Shown here piece by piece: positions 47,177 to 56,900 of a stretch of DNA of 64,000 nucleotides. The DNA comes from Pedobacter ginsengisoli (GTDB lineage Bacteria > Bacteroidota > Bacteroidia > Sphingobacteriales > Sphingobacteriaceae): NCBI RefSeq assembly GCF_030244015.1, contig NZ_JASSYX010000004.1:186001-250000 (forward strand), read 5' to 3'. The position numbers and the translations under genes are program-made. How positions within the stretch are numbered: position 1 is the first letter of the stretch; every line of letters begins with the position of its first letter. The notes under the pieces were generated by a model, which worked only from the letters and a program-made list of their open reading frames with translations, did no database searches and was not told where the DNA came from.

Positions 47177-47827
47177 TTATTGCTGTCTATCAAACACCGC
47201 CGCTTCAATATCGGCTTTTATAAATTCCCATTGTTTATCCAATAGACAGATGGGGTCAGGTTCGATATCAGCTTCAGTAAAATCTGTAAAGTTTTCAAGT
47301 ATTGCAGAACCATTATGTGTCCATTCAAAACGTTGATTGTGAAGTAATATCATCTCATTAATACTGTAAGCACCAAGCAGTTCATGCAAATCCCAGAAAT
47401 CTTTTTTTCTTCCACCTCTCTGTACGACATCCAGCTTCATCGCTATAATTTCCTCAACTGTAGCCATCCTTACATCCTCTTCCTCAATCAGGTCCTGGAA
47501 GAAAGGATCCATCGAATAAAATATATCAATCTTGACTGCATTCTTACTGTCAGTACCTATTAGATACGATTTTCCCATTCCCGCAATCCCTCCAAATGTT
47601 CCTTTTACAAATCCAAAAGTACTTTTTAGAAACCTTTCAATGGCATCAAAATCTACACTACGATAAGGTGCATCTGTAAAAAGGTCAATATCAACAGACA
47701 TCCTGTGCCCCAAATGCAAGCTCAGGGCGGTTCCGCCTACCAATCGAAATTCTTTCAACTCTTCAGCTTGCATTAATGTCAGCAAGCTTTCTTTTAGCAA
47801 TTCATTTACTGTATTCCAATATAACAT
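47177..47827 (-). CDS. AbiEii/AbiGii-type nucleotidyltransferase toxin family protein
   Basis: 216 residues. The core FRLVGGTALSLHLGHRMSVDIDLFTDAPY (about 27-55) holds the GG(T)AL and DxDLF nucleotidyltransferase signature of the AbiEii (COG2253, DUF1814) family. Later conserved parts are ATVEEIIAMKLDVVQRGGRKKDFWDLHEL. It overlaps the XRE gene by 1 bp (TAATG). Relatives modify tRNA or act as abortive-infection toxins. Here the pair splits the sigma/anti-sigma locus. Confidence 0.88.
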   Translation of the reverse strand: MLYWNTVNELLKESLLTLMQAEELKEFRLVGGTALSLHLGHRMSVDIDLFTDAPYRSVDFDAIERFLKSTFGFVKGTFGGIAGMGKSYLIGTDSKNAVKIDIFYSMDPFFQDLIEEEDVRMATVEEIIAMKLDVVQRGGRKKDFWDLHELLGAYSINEMILLHNQRFEWTHNGSAILENFTDFTEADIEPDPICLLDKQWEFIKADIEAAVFDRQQ

Positions 47828-48333
47828 TATCTCGTTGTTAGATGCGGCATAATTGGAAGGCTATTATTAGCTACCGTGGATTTGCCTGTAACTTCTTTTA
47901 CTTTTTCTTTGCCATAAAACCGGAGAATTTCCTGCTTCTCAGCTTCATCACCTCGCTGAAAAACCCTTTTAATAACAAATTTATAATGTTGTTCCCAATC
48001 AATCTTGTTGATATCAGTATCCCAAAAGAGTACTTTATTAACAATCGAAAAATCAGGATGAACCAAAGCATTTTTCTTTTGTCTTTCTTTCCGGATATCA
48101 TGATAAACCTGAAGAATCATTAAAGTCCCTTCTTCAAGGTCCAATGCTTTTTCAATTTTAAGTGCCAGAGCGGTATTCAAATCTCTTTTGCCCTTTGTTA
48201 TTGCGTTGAAAGTTTGCGGATGTTCAGGAAGTGAAAGGGCAAAAGGTCTTTGGCTCAGCTTTCTTTTATTCAGCTCACGTTCAATTACCGCTCCGGGGTG
48301 AATACCTTTATATCTTTCGAACTCTTTAGTCAT
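47827..48333 (-). CDS. XRE-like helix-turn-helix protein, putative antitoxin
   Basis: 168 residues from ATG 48333 (MTKEFERYKGIHPGAVIERELNKRKLSQRPFAL). A TTG 6 bp upstream lies inside a TATATTTG promoter box (48344-48337 on the minus strand) and is rejected as start; transcription would begin close to the ATG, so the mRNA may be leaderless. The HigA-type HTH is at about 10-65. The rest is helical with no known domain. It is coupled to the AbiEii gene by a 1-bp overlap and is probably its antitoxin and repressor. Confidence 0.8.
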   Translation of the reverse strand: MTKEFERYKGIHPGAVIERELNKRKLSQRPFALSLPEHPQTFNAITKGKRDLNTALALKIEKALDLEEGTLMILQVYHDIRKERQKKNALVHPDFSIVNKVLFWDTDINKIDWEQHYKFVIKRVFQRGDEAEKQEILRFYGKEKVKEVTGKSTVANNSLPIMPHLTTR

Positions 48334-48374
48334 ATACAAATATAAACAAATTTGCTTACAAAAATTATTCCCCT

Positions 48375-48938
48375 TTACATAAAGAAATTAACCCAGAAAT
48401 ACATTTTCCCAAGCTCCCCACGCAATTTGCTCAGCGCCCTCATGATCTGTACGGACACTGTTTTTTCAGATATCCCCAGTTTCTCCGCTATTTCCTTATT
48501 GCTCAGGTGCTCTTCCCGGCTCATTTTAAACACCTCGCGGCAGTGCTTTGGCAGTTGTTCGGTAAAGCTTTTGATAACGGCCTGCAGCTCTTGAAGCTCC
48601 AGGCTTTCCTCATTAAATGAAAAGCCCTCTTCCACATGCGCCAGCCGGTAGTTTTCCCTCACTTTACTGCTGCGGATATAATTGGCCGTCTGATATTTCA
48701 CCGCCATCAGCAGATAGCCCTTAATGCTGCTCATCTTATGCTGCTCCCTGTGCTCCCAAAACCAGGCGAAGACTTCCTGCACAATATCCATACATGCATC
48801 CTTATCCCGAAGTACATTGTAGGCAGAGCGAAACAAGGCATCAAAGCACCGGTCATGGATCTCATTAAAGACATGCTCATCCCCTTGCTTCAATAAAGCA
48901 ACCAGCTCCTGATCAGAATATGCGCTGTAACCCGCCAT
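48375..48938 (-). CDS. ECF-type RNA polymerase sigma-70 factor
   Basis: 187 residues from ATG 48938 (MAGYSAYSDQELVALLKQGD); an upstream ATG at 48971 would add 11 residues. Region 2 is at about 12-85 (FRSAYNVLRDKDACMDIVQEVFAWFWEHR) and region 4 at about 120-175 (LPKHCREVFKMSREEHLSNKEIAEKLGISEKTVSVQIMRAL). It should direct transcription of the SusCD operon when FecR releases or activates it. The usual sigma-fecR-susC order is interrupted only by the XRE/AbiEii pair. Confidence 0.92.
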   Translation of the reverse strand: MAGYSAYSDQELVALLKQGDEHVFNEIHDRCFDALFRSAYNVLRDKDACMDIVQEVFAWFWEHREQHKMSSIKGYLLMAVKYQTANYIRSSKVRENYRLAHVEEGFSFNEESLELQELQAVIKSFTEQLPKHCREVFKMSREEHLSNKEIAEKLGISEKTVSVQIMRALSKLRGELGKMYFWVNFFM

Positions 48939-49010
48939 GATGTTAAGTTTTCCCTGAATTAAAGTTAACAATAAGTTATGGCAAGTTTATATAAATTTTT
49001 ACTACCAACG

Positions 49011-50210
49011 TTAATCGGCAGATAAAAAAGAGGGAGTCTTCTTTTTGCCCCATCTGCGGTTGTACCAGATGATTACCCCGGTTACGGGCAGGCTTGCTCC
49101 AACGATGCAGGCAATGAAAGCCAGGATTTTGGTCGGTAGTCCCAGGATCTGACCCGTATGGATATCAAAATTCATCCGGAATATCTTTTCTCCCACCGAG
49201 AGCATGTTGTAATCAATCGCCTCTTCACTCTTCCAGGGCAGTTCTTTTAATGTTTTGCCATCATAGTAATGAATCCGGGCATTATACAGTGTTGTTCCAT
49301 CGCCAAAATTAATCGATACGCGGTAAGCCTCCCTGGCTTTTTCCGGGACACTGATCCAAAGGCTGCCTATTTTCTGGGTACCATACCTGGTGTTCATCCT
49401 GCTCCAAAGCAAATCAACAGGCTGCTTATAGTGTACCTGTGTAATGGTCGTATCAGAAAGCGGCGGTTTTTCCGCTGCTAATTTTTCCTTCCAGGTGAGG
49501 CCACGATAAATGCCATTTTCAAACCACTCAAACGTAAACACAATGCCACTGACCGTAAGCAGAATCACAAAAATGAAGCTATAGAAACCAAGGACATTGT
49601 GTAAATCGATGTTCAGCCTTTTCCATTTAGCAGCCCATTTGATCTTAAAGCTCTTTTCCCTTGTCTTGGCGGTCCACTTCTTTGGATACCACCAGATCAG
49701 GCCAGTGATCAGAATGACCAGAAACACAATACAGGCAGAGCCAACAACCGGGCTTCCTATTTTTTGAGGAAGCCAGAAAAAACGATGCCCGGCCCTCACA
49801 AAAATGAAGAACTTCTCGGCTGCACTTCTATCTCGTTTATCCTCCAGAATTTCTCCTGTATAGGGGTTGAGGTAAATAGATGCGTGTTCTTCACCGGGCA
49901 GGTGGAATGTGCAGCTTGCCGCCCTACCCGGCTTCAAATAGGTGATATCACCTAAACTTAACTCCTTTTGGCCCTTTGCTTCCAGATAAGCTTTCGATTT
50001 GGCAATCAGTACAGAGGGAGGCAGAAAAGGCTTCTCCTGAACCGGCACCCGCTGGTATTTTTCAGTAAAATACCAGACTTCATGACGCCATACCCAAATT
50101 CCTCCGGTCAGGCAGACCACAAATACAATAATCCCGGAAATCAGGCCAAGCCAGAGGTGCAGCCATTCAGAAACTCGTCTGAATGTAGATTTTTTAACCC
50201 CCTCCCTCAT
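49011..50210 (-). CDS. PepSY-associated TM helix protein
   Basis: 399 residues with four membrane spans: about 20-40, 150-170, 200-220 and 360-385. The start WLHLWLGLISGIIVFVVCLTGGIWVWRHE and the conserved HxxLGFYSF...GIVFTF pattern are the PepSY_TM (PiuB-like) family, often encoded next to siderophore receptors. It lies 5 bp after the receptor stop on the same strand. A role in inner-membrane iron or siderophore reduction or handling is inferred. Confidence 0.9.
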   Translation of the reverse strand: MREGVKKSTFRRVSEWLHLWLGLISGIIVFVVCLTGGIWVWRHEVWYFTEKYQRVPVQEKPFLPPSVLIAKSKAYLEAKGQKELSLGDITYLKPGRAASCTFHLPGEEHASIYLNPYTGEILEDKRDRSAAEKFFIFVRAGHRFFWLPQKIGSPVVGSACIVFLVILITGLIWWYPKKWTAKTREKSFKIKWAAKWKRLNIDLHNVLGFYSFIFVILLTVSGIVFTFEWFENGIYRGLTWKEKLAAEKPPLSDTTITQVHYKQPVDLLWSRMNTRYGTQKIGSLWISVPEKAREAYRVSINFGDGTTLYNARIHYYDGKTLKELPWKSEEAIDYNMLSVGEKIFRMNFDIHTGQILGLPTKILAFIACIVGASLPVTGVIIWYNRRWGKKKTPSFLSAD

Positions 50211-50215
50211 TGAAT

Positions 50216-52546
50216 TTAAAATCTAAACGATAAACTTGCCATTGCACTTCTTGGTGTTTGAGCGTTGCCGCCAATATCCCAATATTTTTCATTGCTGATA
50301 TTGTTTAGCTTCAAGCCCGCTCTCCATTTACTTTGATCATAGAACAAAGTAGCATTGTAGACCGTGTAAGATGGTATAAATACTTTGTTGTCGGCAGTGA
50401 AAAAGTTCTTGTCAGCATAATTCGCTCCAAACCCCAAACCCAAACCTTTTAGGTTATTTTGCAAAGTATAGCTGGCCCAAAAGTTTGCGACACTCTCCGG
50501 AGAAGCAGTAGCCTTATTACCCTCAATAGCAGGATTGGATGATTTCACAATGCGGTTGTCATTGTAAGCATATCCTGCCACAATGCTTAAACCAGCGACA
50601 GGATTCCCGATCAACTCAAGATCGATACCTTTACTTCTTTGTTTTCCATCCTGAAAAGTGAAATTTGCTTCAGTTCGGGTAGCATTGTCAATCTCGATGT
50701 TGTAATAACTCGCCGTAGCACTCAGCTTTTTATCAATGAGTTCTGCTTTTACGCCACCTTCATATTGCACTGCATAAACAGGGTCTAAGACCAGCACACT
50801 GCCATCGGGTTGATTTACAGGGGCAAGATTCTGGAAGCCGTTCATGTAATTTCCAAACAGGGAAACCTGATCCTTAATCACCTGGTACACCAAACCCAAT
50901 TTTGGAGATAAGGACGTTTGTTTAAACCCGGCAGTGTTCCCAACTTTTCTGCGCTCAAACCTGTCCAGGCGCAAACTCAACATTGCCGAAAGCCTGTCAG
51001 TAACACTCACCACATCAGAAGCATAGGCGCTTATTGTTTCCTGGTCTGCAATTGCAGAAGTATAAAGTGGCATCTTCGCATCGACTGCTTTTCTTCTGAT
51101 CGGAGCAAAAGTCTTTGTGACGTCCGCAAGCGTATCGAGCGTAACCACATTTCCTCCTGCACGACGGCTGCCGTCATAAAATCTGTAAGTTACGCCGGCA
51201 AGGAATTTATGTTTGATACCTCCTGTTGAGAACTGGCCATTGATATTCTCCTGAATATTGGTGTAATTATTGGAAATAGGCCCCCAAAGACCCACCTGCC
51301 TGACCATTTTAACAGGCGACAGCCACTCGGCATAAGACTGGTAACTGCGGTCTACATCTTCCCCTACAAACGAGAACAAGGTTGTTGACTTCCAGTTGTC
51401 TGAAATTTCATATTCTGCTTGTGCGAAAACTTTAGAAGCTGAAGTTTTACCGTCGTTGTCATCATGGAACATGGAGGTTTTATAATCCAGCTGGAGTTCT
51501 GCGGGGTTGGTTGGCCCGGTGTTTAATTTATAGGTATTGTAAGTACGGCGGGTGCTGTTGGCGTTAAAAAGCTCCGCATCAAAATTAAAAGTAAGTTTGT
51601 CCGATGACTTATAAGTCAAACTCGGAGCAATCGTATAGGTATTGTTGAACCCATAACTCAAAAAACTGGCTTCTTTGTTCACTGCCACATTGACCCTGAA
51701 CAAGACCGACTTATCTTTATTTAGCGGCGTGTTTACATCAGCAGCAAGCCGGTTCAAGTTGTAACTGCCTCCTGTATATGACAGTTCTACACCGGTCGTA
51801 TCAAAAGGCTTTTTCGTAACCAGATTTACGACTCCTCCAAAAGAAGACACAGAAGCACCAAATAAGGTTCCCGACGGGCCTTTCAGTACTTCAATCCGTT
51901 CCACATTTGAAAGATCAAGTGATGAACGGGTTGCCGTAGTTTCCATACCATTCCTGGCATTGGGCGATGACATAAAACCCCTAAAAGCAATACCAACGCC
52001 GCCCGCAGGATAATTATAGGCCACCGCTCCAGGTGTATTGAGAACGGCACTTTTAATATCGATTGCCACCTGCTCTTTCATCAGTTCTTTACTCACCACA
52101 CTATATACCTGTGGATTTTCCAGATTCTCCAGCGGCATCCTGGCTACATACTCAGTTTTCTTGCTGGCCAATTTTTTGGATTTGCTAGCCAGGATATGCA
52201 CCTCTTCCAGATCCTTTGAGCTTTCCGGAAGCTCAAAGGCCAATGAAGTGCTCTGACCAGTGGTCAATGTCACTTCTTTTTCCTGCGGCTGCAGGCCAAT
52301 GGGCGCAACTGTGACCTTGTACGTTCCGGCAGGAAGGCGGTTAAAGCGAAAATCCCCTTTTTCATTGGTCATCGCTTTCCGGTTGAGTGGGGTAATCAAA
52401 ACAGTAACAAATTCAGCGGGCTTTCCGTCCGATGTCTTGACAGTACCATTAAGCGAAGCCAGGTTCTGGCCTTTCGCGATAAATGAAATAAGGGTGAGGA
52501 GCGCAAAAAACGTGTTGAGCAATGTTTTTTGTAAAGATGTGTTCAT
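50216..52546 (-). CDS. TonB-dependent siderophore receptor
   Basis: 776 residues with a signal peptide ending near IAKGQ. A CarboxypepD_reg domain comes first (LNGTVKTSDGKPAEFVTVLITPLN), then the plug (SAVLNTPGAVAYNYPAGGVG, GIAFRGFMSS, VERIEVLKGPSGTLFGASVSSFGGVVNLVTKKP) and a barrel ending in SLSFRF, as in FhuA/FpvA-type siderophore receptors. The Fur-like palindrome just upstream and the PepSY gene downstream support ferric-siderophore import. The particular siderophore is unknown. Confidence 0.93.
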   Translation of the reverse strand: MNTSLQKTLLNTFFALLTLISFIAKGQNLASLNGTVKTSDGKPAEFVTVLITPLNRKAMTNEKGDFRFNRLPAGTYKVTVAPIGLQPQEKEVTLTTGQSTSLAFELPESSKDLEEVHILASKSKKLASKKTEYVARMPLENLENPQVYSVVSKELMKEQVAIDIKSAVLNTPGAVAYNYPAGGVGIAFRGFMSSPNARNGMETTATRSSLDLSNVERIEVLKGPSGTLFGASVSSFGGVVNLVTKKPFDTTGVELSYTGGSYNLNRLAADVNTPLNKDKSVLFRVNVAVNKEASFLSYGFNNTYTIAPSLTYKSSDKLTFNFDAELFNANSTRRTYNTYKLNTGPTNPAELQLDYKTSMFHDDNDGKTSASKVFAQAEYEISDNWKSTTLFSFVGEDVDRSYQSYAEWLSPVKMVRQVGLWGPISNNYTNIQENINGQFSTGGIKHKFLAGVTYRFYDGSRRAGGNVVTLDTLADVTKTFAPIRRKAVDAKMPLYTSAIADQETISAYASDVVSVTDRLSAMLSLRLDRFERRKVGNTAGFKQTSLSPKLGLVYQVIKDQVSLFGNYMNGFQNLAPVNQPDGSVLVLDPVYAVQYEGGVKAELIDKKLSATASYYNIEIDNATRTEANFTFQDGKQRSKGIDLELIGNPVAGLSIVAGYAYNDNRIVKSSNPAIEGNKATASPESVANFWASYTLQNNLKGLGLGFGANYADKNFFTADNKVFIPSYTVYNATLFYDQSKWRAGLKLNNISNEKYWDIGGNAQTPRSAMASLSFRF

Positions 52547-52568
52547 GTGGATATAAATTAAAATTATG

Positions 52569-52576
52569 CAAAACTA
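52569..52576 (-). promoter_or_regulatory. -7 promoter box for the siderophore receptor operon
   Basis: On the minus strand this reads TAGTTTTG, matching TAnnTTTG, 22 bp before the receptor ATG. The Fur-like palindrome lies immediately upstream. Confidence 0.5.
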
Positions 52577-52580
52577 ATAT

Positions 52581-52601
52581 TATTTATATTTAATCTAAAT
52601 A
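52581..52601. promoter_or_regulatory. Candidate Fur box
   Basis: A 21-bp palindrome, TATTTATATT-T-AATCTAAATA, with 9 of 10 pairs matching about a central T. It overlaps the region between the -7 box at 52569-52576 and the expected -33 site, so a bound repressor would block the polymerase. Its TTTAGATT/AATCTAAA-like half sites resemble Bacteroidota Fur sites. Iron-dependent repression is inferred from this and the receptor it precedes. Confidence 0.5.
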
Positions 52602-52907
52602 AATATTAAATTATTTTAACTTCGTTTTGCCCGGGCTATGATGCTGTTATGGTTTCGCCTTGTTCCTATTTATTTGACATGATTTTAACATCCTCCCTAG
52701 ATGGTTGCAAGGTGGCTGGATGGTCCGGCGGATTATGAAACCTTGTCAGGACGTCCTCCTGGTGTTGTTTTGGAGGATGCAGGATTGTAGTATCAAAACA
52801 GCGGCAGTAAGGAAACACAAGCCTGCTGCGTCAGGTCCAGTTCACGAATCGCAAACTTCATTTCCTGCTGTCGTTATAATTTTGACTTATATAAATTATA
52901 AAAATCT

Positions 52908-53555
52908 ATGGGAACATTAAATAACGGGCCTTTTGGCCATTTGAACGGCCGCGTCGGCAATCTGGTGAGCTACACATTAAAAGGCAAGAACGTGGTTCGT
53001 GCTGCCGGTAAAAGTACCAAGCCTCCAACTCTTGCCAGGCTGGCCAATTATCAGCGCATGAAAGTGGTCAATGCATTTTTGAAACCTATGTTGGCTTTTT
53101 TAAATCTCGGTTTTGCTAAAGCTGTGGAGGACACAGACCGGAATCCTTACAACGAGGCGGTGTCTTTTAATAAAAAATATGCTTTGCAGGGTGCCTATCC
53201 AAATATCAATATGGACTACAGCAAAGCAATGGTCAGCAAAGGTGATCTGCCTCCGGCACTTTCTCCTGCCCTCAATGTTTTGTCGAACGGTATCGAGTTT
53301 AGCTGGGAAATGCAAAGCAACATTGCTCCGCAATGCCTGAACAACCGGGTGATGCTGGTGATTTATTTTCCGGAGGGGGTTGACGCAACAGGTATCCCTA
53401 AAGCAGCGATGGAACTGAGCGGCACCCGAAGGCACGAGTGCCGGGATTTTATGGCACTAAGTGCAAAGGAACTAGCGAAGCCGTTCCAGGCCTATATTGC
53501 TTTCATTGCAGATGACCGGTTGAATGTGAGTAATAGTGTTTGGGTGGGAGTTTGA
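52908..53555 (+). CDS. DUF6266 family protein (copy 2)
   Basis: 215 residues beginning MGTLNNGPFGHLNGRVGNLVSYTLKGKNVVR, with the GRVGN.V....GKNV signature and the same length as the paralogue at 28977-29621. The beta-rich C-terminal part (IEFSWEMQSN...NNRVMLVIYFPEG) also aligns with it. No signal peptide. It sits alone between the divergent siderophore operon and the SAM riboswitch. Function unknown. Confidence 0.85.
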   Translation: MGTLNNGPFGHLNGRVGNLVSYTLKGKNVVRAAGKSTKPPTLARLANYQRMKVVNAFLKPMLAFLNLGFAKAVEDTDRNPYNEAVSFNKKYALQGAYPNINMDYSKAMVSKGDLPPALSPALNVLSNGIEFSWEMQSNIAPQCLNNRVMLVIYFPEGVDATGIPKAAMELSGTRRHECRDFMALSAKELAKPFQAYIAFIADDRLNVSNSVWVGV

Positions 53556-53654
53556 CCATGGCAAAGAGATTTAGAACCTCATTCAGAATTTAATTCTTAA
53601 CCCGCCCTTATAAATCCCTTTTTTTACAATTTAATGCGCTTAAATCACTGTTTT

Positions 53655-53686
53655 TTTGGAATTGATTTTTCTTTGTTGCATTTTTG
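53655..53686 (+). promoter_or_regulatory. Promoter of the metH operon
   Basis: A TTTG (53655-53658) is separated by 20 bp from CATTTTTG (53679-53686), a 7-of-8 match to TAnnTTTG with the final TTTG intact. Transcription would begin near 53690, at the first bases of the riboswitch. Confidence 0.5.
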
Positions 53687-53691
53687 TAGTG

Positions 53692-53792
53692 CTTATAGAG
53701 AAAGACGGAGGGATTAGACCCTGCGAAGTCTTAGCAACCTGTGCTTACAAGGTGCTACATTCTACCGGAGCCATTGGTTCCCGAAAGATAAG
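53692..53792 (+). ncRNA. SAM-I (S-box) riboswitch
   Basis: P1 is formed by CTTAT at 53692 and ATAAG at 53788-53792. The core has AGAGAAAGACGGAGGGA, GACCCTG, GAAGTCTTAGCAACCTG and the closing CCGAAAGAT, the conserved layout of the S-box aptamer. It precedes metH by 139 nt. No T-run terminator is visible between the aptamer and the ATG, so control by masking of translation is more likely. High SAM should turn off metH and metF. Confidence 0.88.
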
Positions 53793-53931
53793 TTAAAGGT
53801 AGCATTAGCTGTTCACATAGCTAGACCCGCGACTTTCCCTTGAGCTTTGTATGTAATAGGTTCGGCACTTGTTTAGGCCCCGGCCTCTATCAAAAATAGC
53901 TTATTGCATACTCATATTGTGTAACCATTAA

Positions 53932-56900
53932 ATGAACATTAGAGAAGAATTAGAGAAACGTATCTTAATTATCGACGGTGCGATGGGCACCATGATCCAG
54001 CGATATGTCCTGACTGAAGAGGATTTCAGAGGAGAACGTTTTAAGGATCACCCCTGTGATGTAAAAGGCAACAATGATTTGCTCAACATCACACGCCCTG
54101 ATATCATCAAGGCCATCCATACCGAATATTTAAAGGCTGGTACGGATATCATTGAAACCAACACTTTCAGCACGCAGCGCATTTCCCTGGCCGATTACCA
54201 GATGGAAGAGCTCGACTATGAAATGAGTTATGAAGGGGCTAAAATTGCCAAAGAAGCTGTAAATGAGTTTATGGCGGCCAATCCTGACCGCAAATGTTTC
54301 GTAGCCGGCGCTGTAGGGCCTACCAACAGGACTTTGTCCATCTCTCCGGATGTAAACGATCCTGGTTTCAGGGCGCTTACTTTTGATGAGCTGGTCGATG
54401 CTTATTACCAGCAGGTACGCGGTTTGGTAGATGGCGGTGCCGATTTGCTGCTGATCGAAACCATTTTTGATACATTAAATGCGAAAGCGGCCATTTTCTC
54501 GATTAAAAATTACGAGGAAGTCATCGGCCGCAAAATAGAGATCATGATCTCAGGCACGATTACCGATGCCTCAGGAAGAACCTTGTCCGGGCAAACGGCT
54601 GAAGCTTTTCTGAACTCGGTCATCCATGCCAATCCGCTGAGCATTGGTTTTAACTGTGCTTTGGGCGCCAAAGACATGAGGCCCCACATCGAGGAGCTGT
54701 CTGCCAAGGCGGGCTGTTATGTTTCGGCCTATCCCAACGCCGGACTGCCCAATGAGTTTGGCGCTTATGATGAGATGCCGCATGAAACTGCCCACCTGGT
54801 AGAAGACTTCATAGCGCATGGTTTTGTCAATATCGTAGGCGGCTGCTGCGGGACTACTCCGGAGCACATTGGCTGTATCGCCGAAAAGGCAAAAGGTGTG
54901 GCGCCAAGAAAAATACCTGTCCTGGAGCCTTACATGAGATTGAGCGGACTGGAGCCTGTAACCATCACTCCGGAGAGCATCTTTGTAAATATAGGTGAGC
55001 GTACGAACATTACCGGTTCCCCAAAATTCTCTAAACTGATCCTGAGCGGTGACTTTGAAGCAGCACTGGCTGTGGCCCGACAGCAGGTAGAGGGCGGCGC
55101 GCAGGTCATAGATGTGAACATGGACGAGGGAATGATCGATTCGGAAGCCTCGATGACCAAATTCCTCAATCTCATCGCTTCCGAGCCGGATATCTCCAAA
55201 CTGCCGATCATGGTCGATTCGTCTAAATGGACAGTCATAGAGGCCGGACTGAAGTGCCTGCAGGGTAAAGGTATCGTCAACTCGATTTCCCTGAAAGAAG
55301 GTGAGGAGAAATTCAGGGAAAGTGCACGCAAGATCATGAAATATGGCGCGGCTGTAGTGGTGATGGCTTTTGATGAGCAGGGCCAGGCAGACAATTATGA
55401 GCGCAGGATAGAGATCTGCGCCAAATCGTACAACATATTGGTGAATGAGCTGGGATTCCCGCCTCAGGACATCATTTTTGACCCTAACATTCTGACCGTC
55501 GCTACGGGACTCGAAGAACATAACAATTATGCGGTAGATTTCATCAATGCTACCCGCTGGATCAAACAAAACCTGCCCCATGCTAAGGTGAGCGGCGGTG
55601 TCTCCAACATTTCCTTCTCTTTCAGGGGAAACAATACGGTGAGGGAAGCGATGCACTCAGCATTTTTATACCATGCTATACAGGCCGGTCTGGACATGGG
55701 GATCGTCAATGCGGGCATGCTTGAGGTTTACCAGGAGATTCCTCCGGAACTGCTGGTGCTGGTCGAGGATGTATTGCTGAACCGCAGGGACGATGCCACT
55801 GAAAGATTGGTTGAATTTGCAGATACCATCAAAACCAAGGGCAAAGAAATCGTTCGTAATGAAGAATGGCGTCAGGGCACGGTTGAAGAAAGGTTATCGC
55901 ATGCCCTTGTAAAAGGGATCATTGAATACCTGGATGCTGATGTGGAAGAAGCGAGGCAAAAATATGCCAGACCTATACAGGTGATCGAAGGCCCGCTGAT
56001 GGACGGCATGAACATCGTGGGTGACTTGTTCGGTGCCGGTAAGATGTTCCTGCCACAGGTCGTAAAATCTGCCCGTGTGATGAAGAAAGCGGTGGCTTAT
56101 CTGCTGCCGTTTATTGAACAGGAAAAGCTGGATAACCCCGGTCAGGACCAAAACTCTTCCGCAGGAAGGATATTGATGGCCACCGTAAAGGGTGATGTGC
56201 ATGACATCGGCAAAAACATTGTAGGTGTGGTACTGGCTTGCAATAACTTCGAGATCGTTGATATGGGTGTGATGGTGCCTGCACAGGACATCATCAAAAA
56301 AGCCAAAGAGATCGATGCAGACATTATCGGACTGAGCGGGCTGATCACGCCTTCACTGGATGAGATGGTGCATTTTGCCAAGGAGATGGAGCGTGAAGGA
56401 TTCACCATTCCGTTAATGATCGGCGGAGCTACAACTTCCCGCATTCATGCGGCGGTAAAAGTGGCGCCTCATTATTCGGGTCCGGCAATACATGTGCTGG
56501 ATGCATCGAGAAGCGTGACGGTAGCGAGTACGCTGATGAACAAGGACACCAGGGACGAATACATTGCCGGCATCAGGGCCGAATATGATAAAGCACGCGA
56601 AGCGCATTTAAATAAGCGGTCTGACAAGCGTTTTAAAACACTTGAAGAGGCCCGCAGGGATAGTTTCAAGATAGATACCGCACTGGTTGCTCCTGCCCCT
56701 CAATTTCTGGGGACAAAGGTTTTTGAAAATTACCCGCTGGAGGAACTGGTGCCTTATATTGACTGGACACCGTTTTTCCAAACCTGGGAGCTCAGGGGAA
56801 GCTATCCGCGTATTTTGGAGGATAAGGTAGTTGGTCATGAGGCACGCAAACTCTTTACTGATGCTAAAGCTTTACTGCAAAGAATCGTGGATGAAAAATT

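Larger units (their letters stand above)
52547..52907. other. Intergenic region upstream of the siderophore receptor and DUF6266 copy 2
   Basis: The first 60 bp hold the promoter and Fur-like box of the receptor. From about 52620 to 52907 I see no gene: an open frame at 52705-52920 has atypical composition and overlaps the DUF6266 start. Confidence 0.45.

Noticed and set aside
52705..52920. Open frame of 71 codons upstream of DUF6266 copy 2
   Set aside because: Atypical composition, overlaps the start of a recognised gene in another frame, and has no similarity I can identify.
54571..55656. 361-codon open frame antisense to metH, and other long antisense frames in GC-rich genes
   Set aside because: They are reverse-frame shadows of strongly conserved genes with no domain of their own.
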